A DNA stretch of 43,850 nucleotides. Source: Bacteroidales bacterium. GTDB lineage: Bacteria; Bacteroidota; Bacteroidia; Bacteroidales; P3. Location of the stretch: assembly GCA_016292015.1 (NCBI GenBank), contig JAEEZY010000034.1, positions 1-43,850 of the forward strand. The letters run 5' to 3'. Every line of letters starts with the position of its first letter. Position 1 is the stretch's first letter. Under the pieces are notes generated by a model, which was not told the DNA's origin, searched no databases, and was given only the letters and a program-made list of their open reading frames with translations. The translations under genes and the position numbers were made by a program. Shown piece after piece: positions 10,059 to 19,622 of this stretch.

Positions 10059-11729
10059 CTACTTCTGCAACTTCTTGTACCGTATTCTGTGTGGAGTGTC
10101 GTCGCCAAGTCGCTTGCGGCGGTTTTCCTCATACTCGCTGTACGAACCCTCGAAAAAATAAACCTGAGAGTCACCCTCGAAAGCCAGGATGTGCGTACAT
10201 ATCCTGTCGAGGAACCATCGATCGTGCGATATAATCACGGCGCAACCCGCAAAGTTCTCCAAGCCTTCTTCCAACGCTCGCATCGTGTTCACATCTATGT
10301 CGTTGGTTGGTTCGTCAAGCAGCAGCACGTTTGCCTCGCTTTTGAGTGTCAACGCAAGATGGAGCCGATTGCGTTCACCTCCCGACAACACACCAGCCTT
10401 CTTGCTTTGGTCGTTGCCCGAGAAGTTGAATCGACTTATATATGCACGTGAGTTTATGAGGCGTCCACCAACCTGTATCTGCTCGTTGCCCTCACTGACC
10501 ACCTCCCACACGCTCTTCTCCGGGTCTATGGTGGTATGCTGCTGGTCAACATATCCCAGCTTCACTGTCTCGCCTATGCTAAACATGCCACTGTCTGGCT
10601 GTTCCAGTCCCATGATTAGGCGGAACAGAGTGGTTTTTCCGCATCCGTTGGGTCCTATAATGCCCACTATGCCGGCAGGCGGAAGGCTGAACGTCAGGTT
10701 TTCATACAGCAGCTTGTCACCGAAAGCCTTACTCACACCGTTTGCCTCTATTACCTTATTTCCGAGTCTCGGTCCGTTGGGTATGAATATCTCTAGTTTC
10801 TGTTCTTTTTCCTTTACGTCCTCGTTCATCATGCGATCATACGCAGCCAGACGCGCCTTCCCTTTGGCATGACGTGCCTTGGGGGCCATGCGAACCCATT
10901 CCAGCTCGCGCTCCAACGTCTTACGGCGCTTGCTCTCCTGCTTTTCTTCCATCGCAAGACGCTGAGTCTTCTGGTCCAGCCACGAGGAATAGTTGCCCTG
11001 CCACGGGATTCCTTCTCCTCTGTCGAGCTCCAATATCCAACCCGCCACGTTGTCGAGAAAATAGCGGTCGTGTGTCACAGCTATGACGGTGCCTTTGTAC
11101 TGTCTCAGATGCTGTTCCAGCCATTCTATCGATTCTGCGTCCAAATGGTTCGTAGGCTCATCCAGCAGTAATATGTCAGGTTCCTGCAACAAAAGACGAC
11201 ACAACGCGACCCTACGCCGCTCGCCTCCGCTTAGGTTTTTCACCAGCGTGTCCTCCTCAGGACAGCGTAATGCATCCATGGCACGATCCAGTCGGCTGTC
11301 CAGATTCCAGGCATCATAGTGTTCGAGCAATTCTGTCAACTCCCCTTGCCTCTCGCACAGTTTCTCTATATCGGCGTCGGGATCGGCAAACTTGTTGTTT
11401 ACCTCCTCATACTCCTTCATGGCATCGACAATATTCTGCACAGCCTCCTGTACCACTTCCTTCACCGTCTTGCTGTCGTCAAGATGCGGTTCCTGCTCAA
11501 GGTATCCTACACTATATCCCGGTGCGAAAACCACCTCTCCTTGATAATCCTTGTCCACACCCGCGATTATCTTCAGCAGCGACGATTTTCCACTGCCGTT
11601 CAAACCTATGATACCTATCTTCGCTCCATAGTAGAACGAGAGATAAATATCCTTCAATATCTGCCTCGACGGAGGTATCAACTTGCCAACCCCCACCATT
11701 GAGAATATGATTTTCTTGTCGTCTGCCAT
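10059..11729 (-). CDS. ettA: Energy-dependent translational throttle protein EttA (ABC-F ATPase)
   Basis: A 556-residue soluble protein with two ABC ATPase domains and no membrane segments. The first Walker A is GLNGSGKSS (42-50), with signature LSGGE (166-170) and Walker B ILLLDEPTNHLD. The second Walker A is GPNGCGKTT (359-367), with signature LSGGERNRL and Walker B LLLDEPTNDID. The length and the N-terminus (VGVGKLIPPSRQILKDI) match EttA, the ABC-F member that binds the ribosomal E site and gates the first elongation steps according to the ADP/ATP ratio. An Arg/Lys-rich linker joins the two domains. It starts 37 nt downstream of recJ on the same strand and is probably co-transcribed with it. 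Confidence 0.93.
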   Translation of the reverse strand: MADDKKIIFSMVGVGKLIPPSRQILKDIYLSFYYGAKIGIIGLNGSGKSSLLKIIAGVDKDYQGEVVFAPGYSVGYLEQEPHLDDSKTVKEVVQEAVQNIVDAMKEYEEVNNKFADPDADIEKLCERQGELTELLEHYDAWNLDSRLDRAMDALRCPEEDTLVKNLSGGERRRVALCRLLLQEPDILLLDEPTNHLDAESIEWLEQHLRQYKGTVIAVTHDRYFLDNVAGWILELDRGEGIPWQGNYSSWLDQKTQRLAMEEKQESKRRKTLERELEWVRMAPKARHAKGKARLAAYDRMMNEDVKEKEQKLEIFIPNGPRLGNKVIEANGVSKAFGDKLLYENLTFSLPPAGIVGIIGPNGCGKTTLFRLIMGLEQPDSGMFSIGETVKLGYVDQQHTTIDPEKSVWEVVSEGNEQIQVGGRLINSRAYISRFNFSGNDQSKKAGVLSGGERNRLHLALTLKSEANVLLLDEPTNDIDVNTMRALEEGLENFAGCAVIISHDRWFLDRICTHILAFEGDSQVYFFEGSYSEYEENRRKRLGDDTPHRIRYKKLQK

Positions 11730-11766
11730 TCTGCTTGATTGTGTTAGTTTTTAATGATGTCACCAA

Positions 11767-13608
11767 CTAGTCCCTGAAATGAATATCTTTGACGTTCAGC
11801 TGCATCTCTGTTTTGCCGTTCCAGTAGTTCTCCTCCAGCTGGTAAACCAAGTCGAAATGGTCACCACGTCGCACTCGGTCAAAGTATTCTCCAAGTTGGA
11901 ATCCAATGGCGGAATAGCTCTGTGACCGCTCGTCAAACGGTATCGGAGCAAATTTCAGATGTTTCACGTCCTTTGCCCCAACCACACGTGGATGTCCCGT
12001 GTCAATGAGGTTTTTAGTCAAGAATATCGGCACATTGTTTTCTGGCCCGAACGGCGAGAACTGCTTCAGTATGCGCAAAAATTTTGGTGTTATATTCTCT
12101 GCAAAACTGATCGCAGCGTCTATCTCTATCTCTGGCATCGTCGCCTCTGGCTGGATTCCTTTGCTGACCTCCTCTTCGAAACGCTCGCAGAAACGCTCGA
12201 AGTTCTCAGGCTTCACCGACACCCCTGCTGCACACTTGTGTCCACCGAAATGTTCAAGCAAATCGGCACATTTCTCCAACGCCGCATGTATGTCAAACTC
12301 GCCTGCAGAACGGGCCGACCCGACATACATGTCGTCTGTTGACTTCGTGAAAATGATTGTGGGCTTATAATACAGTTCCACCAGCCGCGATGCCACTATG
12401 CCCACCACACCCTTGTGCCAGTTCTCGTCAAACAGCACTATCGAGCACTTGTTTCTCAACTTCTCGTCTCCGTCTATACGACGCTTCGCCGTGTCGGTCG
12501 CCGATGTGTCCAGTTCCTTGCGTTCTTGGTTATAGTCGTCAATCTCCTTCGCCAGCAGACGTGCCCTTTCTATATTTTCTTCCAGCAACAAACGCACCGA
12601 GTCAAATGCACTGTGCAACCGCCCTGCCGCATTGATACGAGGTCCTACCAGGAATACCAAATCGCTTATGGTGAGATTCTTCGCAAAATAGCCCTGTTCC
12701 TTCTGCGACGGAGATGTCGTGCCGTCGGCTCTCGCTATATTGCCGTAACTCAGAATGGCTTCCAACCCTGCTCTCGGATGCTTGTTTATCACCTTCAGGC
12801 CGTAGAACGCCAACACTCGGTTCTCGCCAGTCATTGGCACAATGTCGCTCGCTATCGAAACCACCACCAAATCCAGATAGTGCAGCAGTCGCAGCTTAAG
12901 CTCCTCCAACCGTTTGCGCCCGTTGTTGTCCAACTTCTCTGGGTTGTCACTCAGCTTCACACCGAAGTTCTTCTCCATTATGGCCTCCACTATCTTGAAC
13001 CCGATGCCGCAGCCCGAAAGCTCCTTATACGGATAGGGGCAGTCCGCGCGCTTGGGGTCAAGCACTGCCACTGCATGCGGTATCGAATCCCCAGGCAGGT
13101 GGTGGTCGCCAATTATGAAATCTATGCCCGCCTCGGCGGCGTAATCAACCTGTTCCACGGCCTTGATGCCGCAGTCTAATGCTATGATCAACCGCACACC
13201 AGTTTTCTTGGCATAATCCACACCCTCAAAACTGATGCCGTATCCCTCCCGTTCCCGGTCAGGAATATAGAAGTCTATGTTGTCTGTCAGGGAGTGCAGA
13301 AAGCCGTAAACCACTGCCACCGCACTGGTGCCATCGACATCATAGTCGCCGTACACCATTATCCTCTCCTTCGCTCTCAGGGCCCTTTCGATGCGTTCCA
13401 CCGCCTTCTCCATGTCCTTCATCAGGAACGGGTCGTGCAGGTGTTCCAAACTCGGACGGAAAAACCGCCTTGCCTCTTCAAATGTCCGCACCCCGCGTTC
13501 AACCAGTAATGTGGCTATAACACGGTCAACCCCCAATTCTCCTGCCAGTCGCTCAACATCTTCTATTTCATAGTCTTGTCTTAATTTCCAACGTTTTTCT
13601 TTCATCAT
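11767..13608 (-). CDS. recJ: Single-stranded-DNA-specific exonuclease RecJ
   Basis: A 613-residue 5'-3' ssDNA exonuclease of the DHH phosphoesterase superfamily, used in recombination and mismatch or base excision repair. Motif I is VYGDYDVDG at 85-93. ALDCG follows at about 143-147, and the DHH motif (GDHHLPG) is at 167-173. ASDIVPMTGENR lies further on. The DHHA1 domain is marked by GGHKCAAG, and an OB-fold C-terminus follows. The length is normal for the family. Position 1 is the first of two adjacent Met codons; either could be used. A good promoter lies just upstream (13619-13649), and ettA follows in the same direction. Confidence 0.95.
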   Translation of the reverse strand: MMKEKRWKLRQDYEIEDVERLAGELGVDRVIATLLVERGVRTFEEARRFFRPSLEHLHDPFLMKDMEKAVERIERALRAKERIMVYGDYDVDGTSAVAVVYGFLHSLTDNIDFYIPDREREGYGISFEGVDYAKKTGVRLIIALDCGIKAVEQVDYAAEAGIDFIIGDHHLPGDSIPHAVAVLDPKRADCPYPYKELSGCGIGFKIVEAIMEKNFGVKLSDNPEKLDNNGRKRLEELKLRLLHYLDLVVVSIASDIVPMTGENRVLAFYGLKVINKHPRAGLEAILSYGNIARADGTTSPSQKEQGYFAKNLTISDLVFLVGPRINAAGRLHSAFDSVRLLLEENIERARLLAKEIDDYNQERKELDTSATDTAKRRIDGDEKLRNKCSIVLFDENWHKGVVGIVASRLVELYYKPTIIFTKSTDDMYVGSARSAGEFDIHAALEKCADLLEHFGGHKCAAGVSVKPENFERFCERFEEEVSKGIQPEATMPEIEIDAAISFAENITPKFLRILKQFSPFGPENNVPIFLTKNLIDTGHPRVVGAKDVKHLKFAPIPFDERSQSYSAIGFQLGEYFDRVRRGDHFDLVYQLEENYWNGKTEMQLNVKDIHFRD

Positions 13609-13618
13609 TTACTGATTG

Positions 13619-13649
13619 TAAAAGTACAACTTTTATCGGAAACCACAAA
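13619..13649 (-). promoter_or_regulatory. Probable recJ-ettA promoter
   Basis: Read on the minus strand, TTTG (13646-13649) is followed after exactly 19 nt by TACTTTTA (13619-13626). This is one base off the Bacteroidota -7 consensus TAnnTTTG. It lies 10 nt upstream of the recJ start, implying a nearly leaderless transcript. Confidence 0.6.
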
Positions 13650-13711
13650 AAAAAGTTTTCCTCTTCTCTCTAAAACGCCTTTTTCTACCGTATTCAGCAT
13701 CCTAAAAAATT

Positions 13712-13745
13712 CCAAGGGGCGACATGCAAGCATGTCGCCCCTTGG
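13712..13745 (-). terminator. Rho-independent terminator after the PorE-like gene
   Basis: A perfect 16-bp inverted repeat with a 2-nt centre is followed on the minus strand by AATTTTTT. It lies between the stop of the OmpA-family gene (13769) and the recJ promoter. Confidence 0.9.
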
Positions 13746-13768
13746 ATTATTCAATATCCGCCCTGCCG

Positions 13769-15784
13769 TCAGTCGATGATGGTGAACTCAGTGCGGCGGT
13801 TGTGTGCGCGGCCCTCATCCGTCTCGTTCGTGTCTATCGGACGGTCAAAGCCATAGCCCATCGCCTTCATGCGGTTCTTCTTGATGCCTTTCTTCTGCAG
13901 GTAGTTCACCACTACCTGTGCTCTCTGCATCGAGAGGCGCTTATTGTACTCCGCCGCTCCGACATTATCGGTATGACCAGAAATTTCCACCTTCATCTCT
14001 GGATTGGACACCATTAGCTCATACACCTTGTCCAATTCCGTTATCGATTCAGGCTTCAAACTCGACTTGTCAAAGTCGAAGAATATGTTGTTCAACACTA
14101 TGCTCCTGCCAACGGCGATTTTGTTAAGTTCTATCACCTGCTCAATAACTTGGTATGTCGCCGTGTCCGGCAAGTTGAAGTTTTCCGAGTGGAACAGATA
14201 CTCAGGGGCGTTAATGTTTTCGCCATAGTTGCGGCCCGACGGCAACGACAGCAGGAACCGACCCTCCTCGTCGCTCTCGAACGAAAGCAGCTGCATGTTC
14301 TCCACTATGTCGTACAGGTCGATATGAGCATCGGCTATCGGTTGTTTTGTATCTGCGTCAATAACCACTCCGCGCAACAGCGTCAGACGAGCCTCTTCAA
14401 GCGGTATCTGCTCGTTCTTTATATCTATATCCACAAAACTCTCCACACCGTCTATCAGGTCGTTCTCTGAACGGTATGCAAATTCCTTCTCCGGCCCCAG
14501 GAAAGCTATCTTGTATATATCATAGCCGCCTTGTCCGCCTGCCTGCTTAGACGAGTAGTATCCCGTGCGTTTGTCTGCCGTAATCACAAAATAGGCGTCG
14601 TCGCCCGATGTGTTCACGGGATACCCCAGGTTGACAGGCTCCGTCCATGCTCCGTTCTGATACGTGGTCACGAAGATGTCGAACCCACCGTAGCCAGGAT
14701 GTCCGTCGGAACAGAAATAGAGAGTCTTGCCGTCGGGGTGCGCAAACACGCTCTTCTCATCGTAAGGTGTGTTTACCACAGGCCCCAAGTTCTCTGGTTT
14801 GCCCCATTTGCCTTTCGAGTCCATCACCGAGCGGTATATATCGTGTTCTCCATATCCATCTTTGCGATCGGAGCAAAAGTATATGGTCTTGCCGTCATAC
14901 GAGTATGTGGCACTTGTCTCGTGTGCATCGGTATTGAGCGCCTTCAGGGCTTTCGGTTTTTCGAACTTCGCTCCTTTCTTCGCTGCCTCGTACAGGTCGC
15001 CGTTTCCGTCAGCACGGTATATCAGCATCTTTCTTCCGTCCACCGTCACACCTTGCACTGCGTCGTGGTCTTTCAGGTTGTTGATGCCTTCCACCATCTC
15101 TGCCGGCACCCAGTTGTCGTCGCCGCTCTGTTTTGAGAAAAATATGTTCTCGTAATAGTTGCCGTCGCTGGCATACTGTGCTTTCTTGTATGCCCTGCGC
15201 GATGTGAAGTATATCATTCGTCCGTCCGCTGTAACCACCGGGTTGTACTCGTCAAACTGCGTGTTCACGTTGTTGCCGATGTTGTCAATGAAGCAGCGCA
15301 CCTGCTTGTTTATCGATGACTTGCCGAACAGGCAGTCTCTGATTTTCTTGTCTGCCGAGCTCTTCCACTGCGATGTGGATGGCACGGCGCTGTAAAACGA
15401 TATCGCTTCGTTGAAGTCATATTTCGACTGCCGCTCCATACCCTTGAAATACACTATATCCGGGTCAACACTTGGATCCAGCTTGTATGCCTTGTTGAGA
15501 TACTCAAAGCTCTCGGCCTGCATCTTCAGGTTGTACGTGCACTTAAACAGGTCGTAGTTCAGCTTTGCATTGTTCGGGTTGAACTTCTGCGCCTTTATCA
15601 ACTCCTCGTAGGCTTCTCTGAAAAGCCCTTCGGACAACAGTTTTTCACCTTCTTTCACCTGTTTCTTCGCCTCTTTCACGCCCTTCTTGTCGTTCGGGAA
15701 GGCCTCGTTCGTGAACTCTATGCTCTGTGCTGTGGCTCCGAAACACAACACCAACGCTATGATAGTAAGTAATGCTTTTTTCAT
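13769..15784 (-). CDS. PorE-like TPR / PD40 beta-propeller / OmpA-family protein
   Basis: A 671-residue protein whose domain order matches PorE of the type IX secretion system. There is a signal peptide (about 19 residues, ending GATA-QS) and TPR-like helices to about residue 120. WD40-like PD40 repeats follow (for example DGKTIYFCSDR and DGKTLYFCSDG), then a carboxypeptidase-regulatory-like segment (LLRGVVIDADTKQPIADA). The C-terminus is an OmpA peptidoglycan-binding domain from residue 565, with NNIFFDFDKSSL, ISGHTDNVG and NRRTEF. PorE is described as anchoring the T9SS to peptidoglycan. The signal peptide has a Cys, but LVLC is not a good lipobox, so I predict signal peptidase I cleavage rather than lipidation. 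It follows the TPR gene after 15 nt and ends at a strong terminator, so the two form an operon. Assignment as the true PorE rather than a paralogue is inference. Confidence 0.8.
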   Translation of the reverse strand: MKKALLTIIALVLCFGATAQSIEFTNEAFPNDKKGVKEAKKQVKEGEKLLSEGLFREAYEELIKAQKFNPNNAKLNYDLFKCTYNLKMQAESFEYLNKAYKLDPSVDPDIVYFKGMERQSKYDFNEAISFYSAVPSTSQWKSSADKKIRDCLFGKSSINKQVRCFIDNIGNNVNTQFDEYNPVVTADGRMIYFTSRRAYKKAQYASDGNYYENIFFSKQSGDDNWVPAEMVEGINNLKDHDAVQGVTVDGRKMLIYRADGNGDLYEAAKKGAKFEKPKALKALNTDAHETSATYSYDGKTIYFCSDRKDGYGEHDIYRSVMDSKGKWGKPENLGPVVNTPYDEKSVFAHPDGKTLYFCSDGHPGYGGFDIFVTTYQNGAWTEPVNLGYPVNTSGDDAYFVITADKRTGYYSSKQAGGQGGYDIYKIAFLGPEKEFAYRSENDLIDGVESFVDIDIKNEQIPLEEARLTLLRGVVIDADTKQPIADAHIDLYDIVENMQLLSFESDEEGRFLLSLPSGRNYGENINAPEYLFHSENFNLPDTATYQVIEQVIELNKIAVGRSIVLNNIFFDFDKSSLKPESITELDKVYELMVSNPEMKVEISGHTDNVGAAEYNKRLSMQRAQVVVNYLQKKGIKKNRMKAMGYGFDRPIDTNETDEGRAHNRRTEFTIID

Positions 15785-15799
15785 CTTTCAGGTCCTCCT

Positions 15800-16858
15800 T
15801 TAGTTACAGTTATCCTTGAAATAGCGATCGGCCACCTTTATGCCCAGCATCGAGGCCTTCTTCCAATCTTCCAGCGCCCCTTGTTTGTCCCTCATCATCT
15901 CCTTCACGTTTCCGCGATACATATATGTGTTTCCATTGTGCGGTTCTGCGGCAATGCATGCGTCAAAGTCGGCCACTGCCTTGTTGTATTCCCGTATCTT
16001 GTAGTATGCAATCCCTCGGTTGCTCAATGCCGAAGTGTATCCCGGCTCGACATCCAGACAAAGGGTGAAGTCGTTTATAGCCTCCTCATATCTTTCAAGG
16101 TTTGCTCTCACCACACCGCGGCCGTTGTAAGCCTTGTAGTATTTTCCGTCGGCCACTATGGCTTGCGTGTAGTCGTTTATAGCCTCGTCGTTCTGCCCCA
16201 TTTTCGCATAAATGCTCGCCCTGTTGCAGAAGTACATAGCCTTCGGCTCCACTTCTATCGCCTTGGAGTAATCCACTATGGCCTCCGGATACTTGTTCAG
16301 CATCCTCTGGCAACTTCCGCGGTCATTAAACACGGCCGACGTTCCAACTCCGTTCTCTATCGCGCTTGTCATGTCGGAGTAGGCCGCTTCATAGTCGCCC
16401 TGCTCGAAGTGCACGATACCCCTTGTGTAGTAAGCCTCACCGTATCCTGCGTTCAACTCTATACATTTGTTCAGCGCGGCCATCTCTTCAGGCACCTTCG
16501 AGGTTTCCGAATACATCTTCGCAAACAGGAAATACACCGTGTCCATCGCTCTTGTGCCGCCCCCCGCAAGATAGGTCTTCAGGGTCTTCTCTGTCGCCGG
16601 ATAGTCGTGTTTCTCATACTGTATCCGCGCTTTCAGCAGATACGGTTCGCTGAACATCGGGTCAACCTCCAGCGATCTGTTCAGCAACTGTATCGCCACA
16701 TCCGTACTGTTCACCGAATACATCTCGAACGCCTCGTTGTAAAGTCGTTTCGCCACTTCTCGTGTTGTAGGGGTCGGCTCCACCTTCAGCGTGTCCTGCG
16801 CCTGCGCGCCGACTATGCCTATCATGGCCAGGAGTCCGATAATGATATACTTTTTCAT
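15800..16858 (-). CDS. Periplasmic TPR-repeat protein
   Basis: A 352-residue protein with a signal peptide (ends GAQA-QD) followed by about eight tetratricopeptide repeats filling the rest of the chain. Good examples are GYGEAYYTRGIVHFEQGDYEAA and KYYKAYNGRGVVRANLERYEEA, each about 34 residues. TPR arrays are protein-interaction scaffolds. The product is expected in the periplasm or at the inner face of the outer membrane. It is the first gene of an operon with the PorE-like gene (15-nt gap), which suggests a partner role in envelope or T9SS architecture. The specific function is not determinable here. Confidence 0.8.
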   Translation of the reverse strand: MKKYIIIGLLAMIGIVGAQAQDTLKVEPTPTTREVAKRLYNEAFEMYSVNSTDVAIQLLNRSLEVDPMFSEPYLLKARIQYEKHDYPATEKTLKTYLAGGGTRAMDTVYFLFAKMYSETSKVPEEMAALNKCIELNAGYGEAYYTRGIVHFEQGDYEAAYSDMTSAIENGVGTSAVFNDRGSCQRMLNKYPEAIVDYSKAIEVEPKAMYFCNRASIYAKMGQNDEAINDYTQAIVADGKYYKAYNGRGVVRANLERYEEAINDFTLCLDVEPGYTSALSNRGIAYYKIREYNKAVADFDACIAAEPHNGNTYMYRGNVKEMMRDKQGALEDWKKASMLGIKVADRYFKDNCN

Positions 16859-16997
16859 GTTTCTATAACTTTTTGTTTCCTTACAGTTTCTTTCCCCCTC
16901 ATCCTATCCTTCACACACCTCAAAAAACACCGCCACAAACGCACAAACAACTGATCACAAACCAATTGTCCCAATATCCGCACAATTCCACAATCGC

Positions 16998-17005
16998 CAA
17001 AGATA
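16998..17005 (-). promoter_or_regulatory. Probable promoter of the TPR-PorE-like operon (-7 element)
   Basis: Read on the minus strand this is TATCTTTG, a perfect -7 element. There is no clean -33 TTTG at the usual distance; a TTG-like ATTG lies slightly too far, at 17029-17032. The leader to the ATG at 16858 would be about 130 nt. Confidence 0.55.
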
Positions 17006-17239
17006 CAAAATCTTGTTGAATAATGAGACAATCCATCGAAAAACCTTCCCCTCCGGCATTCAATTAAATTCCTTGTCCCAGCCTATCAGTAATCTATCGG
17101 TGGCCTGATAAATAGTCCTTATCATCATAACAAAAAATTTAACAAAGCCCAATTACAATTGAGAAACCAGTAATGGAAAACCAGAAGCGAAATTTCATCC
17201 CTTCTTTGTCTTACTTTCATCCCTCTTTCTTTAATTCAG

Positions 17240-17415
17240 ACCTTGCTGTTCTCTTACTTCGCTCTTAGTTTTGTATTACCCATCTCTTACTTTTCTCTTA
17301 GCCAGTTCTTACGTTGGCCTTAGCCAGATACCACCTCTTACTAGGCTAGTGCTAGGCTAGTACCAGGCTAGTGCCTACATTTCTCCTACCATACTCTTAG
17401 TTTACTTTTTTCTCA
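17240..17415. repeat. 11-bp-period degenerate tandem array 1
   Basis: From 17251 to 17404 there are 14 consecutive 11-mers without a gap. Examples are ctcttacttcg at 17251, ctcttagccag at 17295, tgctaggctag at 17350 and ctcttagttta at 17394. Most units have TTA or TAG at positions 4-6, and C or T dominates position 3. One weaker unit precedes the core and one follows it. Traces with a 22-bp spacing (tttcatccc at about 17193 and 17215) suggest the array once extended left. It occupies most of the gene-free stretch 16859-17508, between the minus-strand TPR promoter and the plus-strand cysS promoter. It contains no ORF with coding character, and the rest of this gap shows nothing further. Confidence 0.8.
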
Positions 17416-17452
17416 GTCATTTTGGCGAACACGCATATCGTTTCCCTCATCC

Positions 17453-17483
17453 ATTGTCTTATCCCATTTTTTTCGTACCTTTG
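17453..17483 (+). promoter_or_regulatory. Probable cysS promoter
   Basis: TACCTTTG at 17476-17483 is a perfect -7 element. ATTG at 17453-17456 is a plausible -33 element with 19 nt between. The start codon chosen for cysS is 26 nt downstream, so an upstream in-frame ATG at 17422 would not be transcribed. Confidence 0.75.
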
Positions 17484-17508
17484 CACCATAATACAAATTC
17501 CTATTGAC

Positions 17509-18990
17509 ATGGAGCAACTTCTAATTTTCAATACCTTAACCCATCAGAAAGAGCTTTTCCGTCCCGTCAACGAAGGCCGTGTCGGAATGTACGTATGTGG
17601 CCCCACCGTCTATGGCGACGGACACCTCGGCCATGCCCGTCCCGCCATAACCTTCGACGTACTCTACCGCTACCTGCTCCATATCGGCTACAAGGTGCGC
17701 TACGTCCGCAACATCACCGACGTGGGACACCTCGAACACGATGCCGACGAGGGTGAGGACAAGATTGCAAAGAAAGCCCGGCTCGAACAGCTCGAACCGA
17801 TGGAGGTGGCTCAATACTACACCAACCGCTACCATGCGGCGATGGACAAGCTCAACGTCCTCCGTCCCAGCATCGAGCCACTCGCCAGCGGCCACATCAT
17901 CGAGCAGATCGAACTCGTGAAAAAGATTCTCGACAAAGGGTATGCCTACGAGAGCAACGGTAGCGTATATTTCAACCTCCGCAAGTATCAGGAAGATTTC
18001 AAGGCCTACGGTCGCCTCAGCGGTCGCGTCCTCGACGAGATGCTCTCCACCACTCGCGATCTCGACGGTCAGAGCGAGAAACACGAAACCATGGACTTCG
18101 CCCTCTGGAAGAAAGCCTCTCCCGAACACATCATGCGCTGGCCTTCTCCTTGGAGCGACGGCTTCCCGGGTTGGCACACCGAGTGCACCGCTATGGGCAC
18201 CAAATATCTAGGCGAAACCTTCGACATCCACGGTGGCGGAATGGACCTCATGTTCCCTCACCACGAGAGTGAAATCGCCCAACAGACCTCCGTCACTGGG
18301 CACGGCCCTTGCCGCTACTGGATGCACAACAACATGATCACCATCAACGGCAAGAAGATGGGCAAGTCGCTCGGCAACTTCATCACCCTCGACGAGTTCT
18401 TCACGGGCTCTCACAAAGACAGCGAAGGCAAGGAAATGCTCGAGCAGGCCTACTCGCCTATGACCATCCGTTTCTTCATCCTCCAAGCTCATTACCGCAG
18501 CACCGTCGATTTCAGCAACGAGGCCCTGCAAGCCGCTCAAAAGGGTTACGAGCGTCTTATGCAGGCCTACCACACTCTCGGCAAACTTCAGCCCTCAAAA
18601 AGCTCTTCCGTCGAAGTGAAAGGCTACCGCGAAAAGTGCTACGAGGCAATGAACGACGACCTCAACACACCTATCGTCATCAGCCACCTCTTCGATGCCG
18701 CAAAGGTGATAAATACGGTCAACGACCACAACGCCACTCTTACACAAGCCGACATCGACGAGCTGAAGTCGGTATTCGACACCTTCGTGTTCGACGTGAT
18801 GGGCCTCCGCGACGAAGCCTCTTCCGACAACACCGCTCTCATCGACGGTCTTATGCAGATGATTCTCGACATGCGAGCCACCGCCAAAGCCAACAAGGAT
18901 TGGGCCACCAGCGACAAGATTCGCGACTCACTCGGCTCACTTGGCGTAACCGTCAAGGACGGCAAGGACGGTGCCACCTGGAGTTTGTAA
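17509..18990 (+). CDS. cysS: Cysteinyl-tRNA synthetase
   Basis: A 493-residue class I aminoacyl-tRNA synthetase charging tRNA-Cys. The zinc-binding Cys30 starts [15 protein letters not shown], in which HLGH (39-42) is the HIGH motif. WHTECTAMG and [13 protein letters not shown] supply further zinc and substrate residues. KMGKSLGN is the KMSKS-type loop. A DALR-like helical anticodon domain follows. The ATG at 17509 is chosen because the promoter lies downstream of the earlier in-frame ATG (17422), and because homologues begin at this point. The coding sequence is strongly C-biased at third positions. The zeta-like gene follows after 41 nt and is probably co-transcribed. Confidence 0.96.
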   Translation: MEQLLIFNTLTHQKELFRPVNEGRVGMYVCGPTVYGDGHLGHARPAITFDVLYRYLLHIGYKVRYVRNITDVGHLEHDADEGEDKIAKKARLEQLEPMEVAQYYTNRYHAAMDKLNVLRPSIEPLASGHIIEQIELVKKILDKGYAYESNGSVYFNLRKYQEDFKAYGRLSGRVLDEMLSTTRDLDGQSEKHETMDFALWKKASPEHIMRWPSPWSDGFPGWHTECTAMGTKYLGETFDIHGGGMDLMFPHHESEIAQQTSVTGHGPCRYWMHNNMITINGKKMGKSLGNFITLDEFFTGSHKDSEGKEMLEQAYSPMTIRFFILQAHYRSTVDFSNEALQAAQKGYERLMQAYHTLGKLQPSKSSSVEVKGYREKCYEAMNDDLNTPIVISHLFDAAKVINTVNDHNATLTQADIDELKSVFDTFVFDVMGLRDEASSDNTALIDGLMQMILDMRATAKANKDWATSDKIRDSLGSLGVTVKDGKDGATWSL

Positions 18991-19031
18991 ACACAACACA
19001 ATATCAAACCAATCCCGTCGTTACAATATAG

Positions 19032-19622
19032 ATGGACGAATCCAAACAGTTATATATCATAGCCGGATGCAACGGGGCCGGCAAGACCACCGCCTCCTAC
19101 ACGGTGCTGCCCGAGATTCTCGGTTGTCAGGAGTTCGTCAACGCCGACGAAATTGCGCGTGGCCTCTCGCCGTTCAACCCCGAAACCGTGATGGTTCAGG
19201 CGGGGCGACTGCTGGTCAAGCGTGTCGATGAACTGCTAGCACAGGGTGCCACTTTCGCCATCGAGACAACACTCTCGCCGCGCACCTACCGTACCCTCAT
19301 CATCAAAGCGCAGCAGATGGGTTATCGCTGCAGCCTTCTCTATTTCTGGCTCGACTCCCCCGAGATGGCCGAGATGCGCGTCGCCAAACGAGTAGAAGCC
19401 GGTGGACACAACGTGCCCAAACACGTAATCCATCGCCGTTATCGCCTCGGCCTTGAGCACCTTTTTGAGCTTTACATGTCCTGCGTTGACTATTGGGTTC
19501 TCTTCGACAATTCCTCCCTCAACCGCGTCCTTGTGGCTGAAGGCGGACGAGACCTCCCAACCACCATCCACGCACCCGAAACCTATCAACAAATCGAAGA
19601 ATATGTCGGAAGAAGAAGCTAA
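19032..19622 (+). CDS. Zeta-toxin-family P-loop kinase
   Basis: A 196-residue single-domain P-loop protein. Walker A is AGCNGAGKTT (11-20). VNADEIARGLSPFNP (37-50) and FAIETTLSPRTY (75-86) are the conserved zeta/PezT-type motifs. It also has Arg-rich segments (RVAKRVEAGGHNV) that contact the phosphate donor in this family. Zeta toxins phosphorylate UDP-N-acetylglucosamine and block peptidoglycan synthesis, but many chromosomal relatives of this short form have no tested activity. It lies 41 nt after cysS on the same strand, and its last 20 nt overlap the next ORF. No epsilon-type antitoxin is visible upstream. Confidence 0.8.
   Translation: MDESKQLYIIAGCNGAGKTTASYTVLPEILGCQEFVNADEIARGLSPFNPETVMVQAGRLLVKRVDELLAQGATFAIETTLSPRTYRTLIIKAQQMGYRCSLLYFWLDSPEMAEMRVAKRVEAGGHNVPKHVIHRRYRLGLEHLFELYMSCVDYWVLFDNSSLNRVLVAEGGRDLPTTIHAPETYQQIEEYVGRRS

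Noticed and set aside
15881..16954. A 357-codon + strand frame opposite the TPR gene
   Set aside because: It mirrors the repeats of the TPR protein and has no promoter or signature of its own.
17080..17130. A possible extra 11-bp array (ctatc units) left of array 1
   Set aside because: Only two units agree well, which is not enough to separate it from chance.
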